A DNA stretch of 64,000 nt from Durusdinium trenchii. Taxonomy: Eukaryota; Sar; Dinophyceae; Suessiales; Symbiodiniaceae. The stretch lies in NCBI GenBank assembly GCA_963970005.1, contig CAXAMN010006502.1, forward strand, positions 2,164-66,163. The letters are read 5' to 3'. Below are positions 60,998-64,000 of the stretch, piece by piece. A program made the translations under genes and the position numbers. Numbering within the stretch: position 1 is the stretch's first letter; the number at the start of each line of letters is the position of its first letter. The notes beneath the pieces were generated by a model, which worked only from the letters and a program-made list of their open reading frames with translations, was not told the DNA's origin and searched no databases.

Positions 60998-63387
60998 ACA
61001 TAGCTCAACCACAGCCGAGATTTCTGAGTTGATTGAGAAGATTGACCACAGGGCGTATACAGTGCAAGCTAAGCAAGATCGATTCCAGCGAATAAGCTCA
61101 TGGCGACGAGCTGTGCGTCTAGATTTCAAAGATGGTGGGCGCAAAGCCTATCAGTGGATTAAAGATACTTGGACACCCCCTCTTACTGCTTTGGCTAATA
61201 AGCATGGTGAAGTTTCCACAGACCCTGCAGAGATGGTTTCCACTTTGCAAAAAGAATGGGACGATCTTTTCAATTTGCAGACGCAACCTTCGTGGGACGC
61301 CTTCCATGAAGAATTTGCCCGTTTTCTTCAGTCACATCCCTGTGAGGTGCCTGAATTTTCAGCAAGCATGATCAAAGCACATATTGCTCGCGTGAAGAAA
61401 ACACGAGCCGTGGCAGCTGATGGGTGGCGAATGGCTGAGATCAAAGATTTGCCATTAAATCTACTCTCAATGGTAGCTAATCTACTGGGCGATCTTGAAT
61501 CCACGCAGAAGTGGCCAACCTCTAATACCTTTGCCATTGTTAGCTGTATTCCAAAGGCAGAATTGAGCGCAGACCAAGAATCTTCCCCTCAAGCTATTGC
61601 CTTGCGAGCCTTTGATATGAGACCAATATGTAATATCAGCCCGTGGAGTACAATTTATAGTGGTTTGCTTGGTTTGCGTTTTAAGCACATGCAGGCCTGG
61701 AGAGAAAGCTGGCTTCCTGCCTCTATGGCAGGAGCGCGTCCTAAGAGGGACATCTTGGACATATCGCTTGAATTGACCCTCGAGATTGATGCTGCGACAG
61801 TTAACCAAACAAATCTTGTAGGCATAAGTCTTGACAGAGCAAAACTCTTTGACGGCCTTTCGCATCAGATTTGTTTCCCGACCCTGCTTTCTCTAGGAGC
61901 TCCCGAGAAGATAATCTCCACTGAAAATTTATGACCAACTTACCAGCATTTACAAAGTCTCAGGAGCCGTATCATCCCTAAGTAAAAGATCCAACGGCTA
62001 TATACAGGGCTGTTCCTTTTCATTGCAAGCAGCTATGGGCGTGTTGGCCATATGGACTCGCTTTATCGAGGAGCTTAAACTCAACTCTAACCTAAGCTGT
62101 GGAGGTTTCCTCGATGACGGCAATTTCAGAACTTCACACACCGACCATGTCCAAGCAGTTGCTGACTTATCGCTTGCATGGGAATGCTCCCAAAGGTTCG
62201 ACAGTCTTACCGGAACTCTAACAAACTTAAGTAAGACCCTTTGTTTCGCAACCACCAAATCAGCAGAACTTGAAATGAAAAGAGTTTTTTGCTCACATGA
62301 ATCACCGATCACCTTTTGCAATTCGTTCAAACTGGTTGGAGGCCAAATTACTGCAAAAGGTAAACCAAATGTCCAACTCCGAAACAACAGGTTCCGAACC
62401 TGTGTGAGAAGACTCAAAAAGGTACGATTTGTACCGTTACCTTTTATCCAAAAAGCGCATATTATGAAGACTGCTTGTATACCCACTGCGCTTGTAGGAA
62501 CAGAATTCCTTGCCTTGACCATCCGACAGTGTTATTCTCTTCGTTGCATTGTTTTGAAATCACTCTACCAAGGACACTACTGGTGCCGTAATCCAGCGGC
62601 AACATTGACTTTTATTCTTCCCGGACACTTGCTGGATCCAAAACAAGCCATGACGTATCATGTTCTCCGCAATCTTCGACGACTTTTTGCCCGTCGACCT
62701 GATCTCCGAGCTCTTTTTCGAACAACATGGTTGACAGCTGCACAGAATTCTGCTGAATTCAAAACTGGGTTGTTTAAGAATATCCAATTGCTCTGCCAAC
62801 GACTGGGGTGGACATGGACCGAACCATTCCTATTTACATTGCCAGATGCCACCCCAATGAACTGGCTAGAAGATGACACCCAGGTGTGGCTTCACAACTT
62901 GCGTGTGAACAATCGAAAACTTGTTTGGCGAGAACCAGAATTTGTGAGCCGCAAAGATATGCAAGGTGCCACTAGCATCCACTACAAAGCTACCACTAAA
63001 TTGATTCGTTTAAACATGCCCTTGTTCAATAACCATAGAACAAGGTTTCGTAAGAGTAAACTCACTGCTATGCAGGTCACGCACCTGAGATCAATATTGA
63101 GTGGAGCTATTTATACCCAGGAAAGACTTTTCTTGCTGGGTATGCCGACACTAAGGACTGCCCTTATTGTCATACTGATGTTGAGACCACCGAACACATT
63201 TTTTGGCACTGCCCTGAATGGAACAATTGCCGCAAAGCGCTTTACCAGCATTTTCCTTCGGAATTCCTCCAAAACCTGCCAACATGTACACGATGTTGTG
63301 CCATTATTACTGAAGACACTCAACTCTCCCATGATGATTTTGTTAGCTTCAGTACACTCCTTCAAAAAACTTTTATCGGTATTTTAG
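60918..63387 (+). pseudogene. F1-3 reverse transcriptase, two frames
   Basis: Frame 60918-61934: AVAADGWRMAEIKDLPLNLL, ALRAFDMRPICNISPWSTIY and NLVGISLDRAKLFDGLSHQI (motif A, with LDRAKLFD). A frameshift near 61930 leads to NGYIQGCSFSLQAAMGVLA (motif B). Frame 62023-63387: CGGFLDDGNFR (motif C, LDD) and FKLVGGQITAKGKPNVQL. The frame is lost again near 63150. Confidence 0.75.
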
Positions 63388-64000
63388 AGGCCCGGGACCT
63401 GAGACGCAGAAAAACAAAATTGCCATTGGCAAATGAACCCGGATCCCATACAGCTGATCAAGATGTGCCCAACCCAATTGAAGAAACGTCATTGTTGACG
63501 CCACAGCATTGGACCAAAGAAATGCTTTTTCCAACGTACCCATGGAATTTTGAAAATGAAGAACATCCCAGATCTTCCTTTTTCTTTGGGGAGATTCCTG
63601 ACAACTGGCGACGATACTCTAAATCATCAGAATGGACCTGGGATCTTGATTTATTTCCTAGCTTAGTATGGTACTTCAGGCAACTCAAATGGCTTGACGA
63701 GCCTCAAGACTATTGCATAAGCTGGTTGGAACTTTGCTTGGATTTCCAATGTTCTACCCACCAATGGATCAAGCCAAGTAATGAAGCTGATTTACAGGAT
63801 ATTTCGGCTGAGACACAAAGTAGAATTTTTTGCGCTGCAGCCAAACGTGTAGGAAAAATTTGCAAGTGTGATATTGCACCGGCGTTACGGGAGGGGGAAA
63901 GAAAAGGATATAAAAGCGCAGCGTTGACTGCTTTGAACCTGGGTCGATCTTCCGGCCTACCAAATAGACCTTGCCTCCTTAGACCGCAAGCTGTGCACCA
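63150..64000 (+). CDS. F1-3 ORF2 C-terminal part, open to the window edge
   Basis: In a third frame: DCPYCHTDVETTEHIFWHC (CCHC knuckle, the counterpart of CPFCWKDEEDLEHLFWKC in F1-2), then a long uninterrupted frame through WTKEMLFPTYPWNFENEEHP, WTWDLDLFPSLVWYFRQLKW and CAAAKRVGKICKCDIAPALR to base 64000. No stop is reached. Apart from the knuckle I recognise no domain. Confidence 0.65.

Larger units (their letters stand above)
57603..64000 (+). mobile_element. Non-LTR retrotransposon F1, copy 3, 3' end outside the window
   Basis: Membrane-type ORF, Cys-rich tandem repeats, OTU, EEP and RT, in frames broken by several indels. It runs off the right edge. By analogy with F1x and F1-2, LHC sequence starting ctacactgc is predicted after its 3' end. 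Confidence 0.85.

Noticed and set aside
1-64000. tRNA, rRNA, snRNA or spliced-leader genes
   Set aside because: I looked for the conserved dinoflagellate spliced-leader sequence and typical tRNA/rRNA motifs by eye and saw none; a covariance-model search would be decisive.

Overview
The window looks like nuclear DNA of a dinoflagellate, most likely a Symbiodiniaceae-type alga. Three things support this. It encodes repeat units of a peridinin-chlorophyll a/c light-harvesting (LHC) polyprotein. The LHC introns start with GT, GC or GA and nearly all end AG|G, a pattern known from dinoflagellates. The rest of the window is packed with decayed and near-intact non-LTR retrotransposons (LINEs). I see no bacterial operon, rRNA, tRNA or CRISPR.

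Layout. 1-8950: a 14-bp minisatellite, then three broken copies of a LINE family I call F3 (zinc-finger ORF, coiled-coil ORF, EEP endonuclease). Between two of them lies an AT-rich stretch with a hairpin array and an antisense transposase-like remnant. 8950-9838: AT-rich spacer with inverted repeats and an ACT/ACC microsatellite. 9839-29254: one + strand LHC polyprotein gene from which I reconstructed 19 phase-consistent exons covering one partial and two complete LHC units. The second intron (8.3 kb) holds an antisense LINE (F4, 10.8-18.4 kb) with endonuclease, RT, many zinc fingers and a separate C-terminal USP-like cysteine-protease ORF. 29.3-31.4 kb: repeats and LINE 3' remnants. 31.4-64.0 kb: retroelements standing in, or next to, pieces of an intronless LHC coding sequence.

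The main discovery is in 31.4-64 kb. LINE family F1 (OTU protease, EEP, RT) occurs as one 3' remnant and three copies. Both visible F1 3' ends stop at the same LHC nucleotide, just before the codons for YTASPL, and each is followed by LHC sequence that begins there and then by the 5' end of the next F1. F1-2 is bounded by a 20-bp target duplication. A second family (F2: EEP, RNase H, RT, zinc fingers, plus a downstream ORF) sits about 50 bp upstream in the same LHC exon with a 12-bp duplication. Removing F2-2 and F1-2 on paper restores one continuous LHC reading frame. The simplest reading is an F1 lineage that inserts site-specifically into multicopy LHC genes, as R1/R2 do in rDNA, making tandem F1-LHC-F1 arrays.

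Other unusual points: RNase H between endonuclease and RT in both F2 copies; deubiquitinase-like proteases of two different folds (OTU in F1, USP in F4); an ATGA stop-start overlap in F4; LHC codons fused in frame to an F1 membrane-type ORF; and a 168-bp tandem repeat encoding a Cys-rich 56-residue unit in F1-3. All functional statements come from reading motifs; no search was run.
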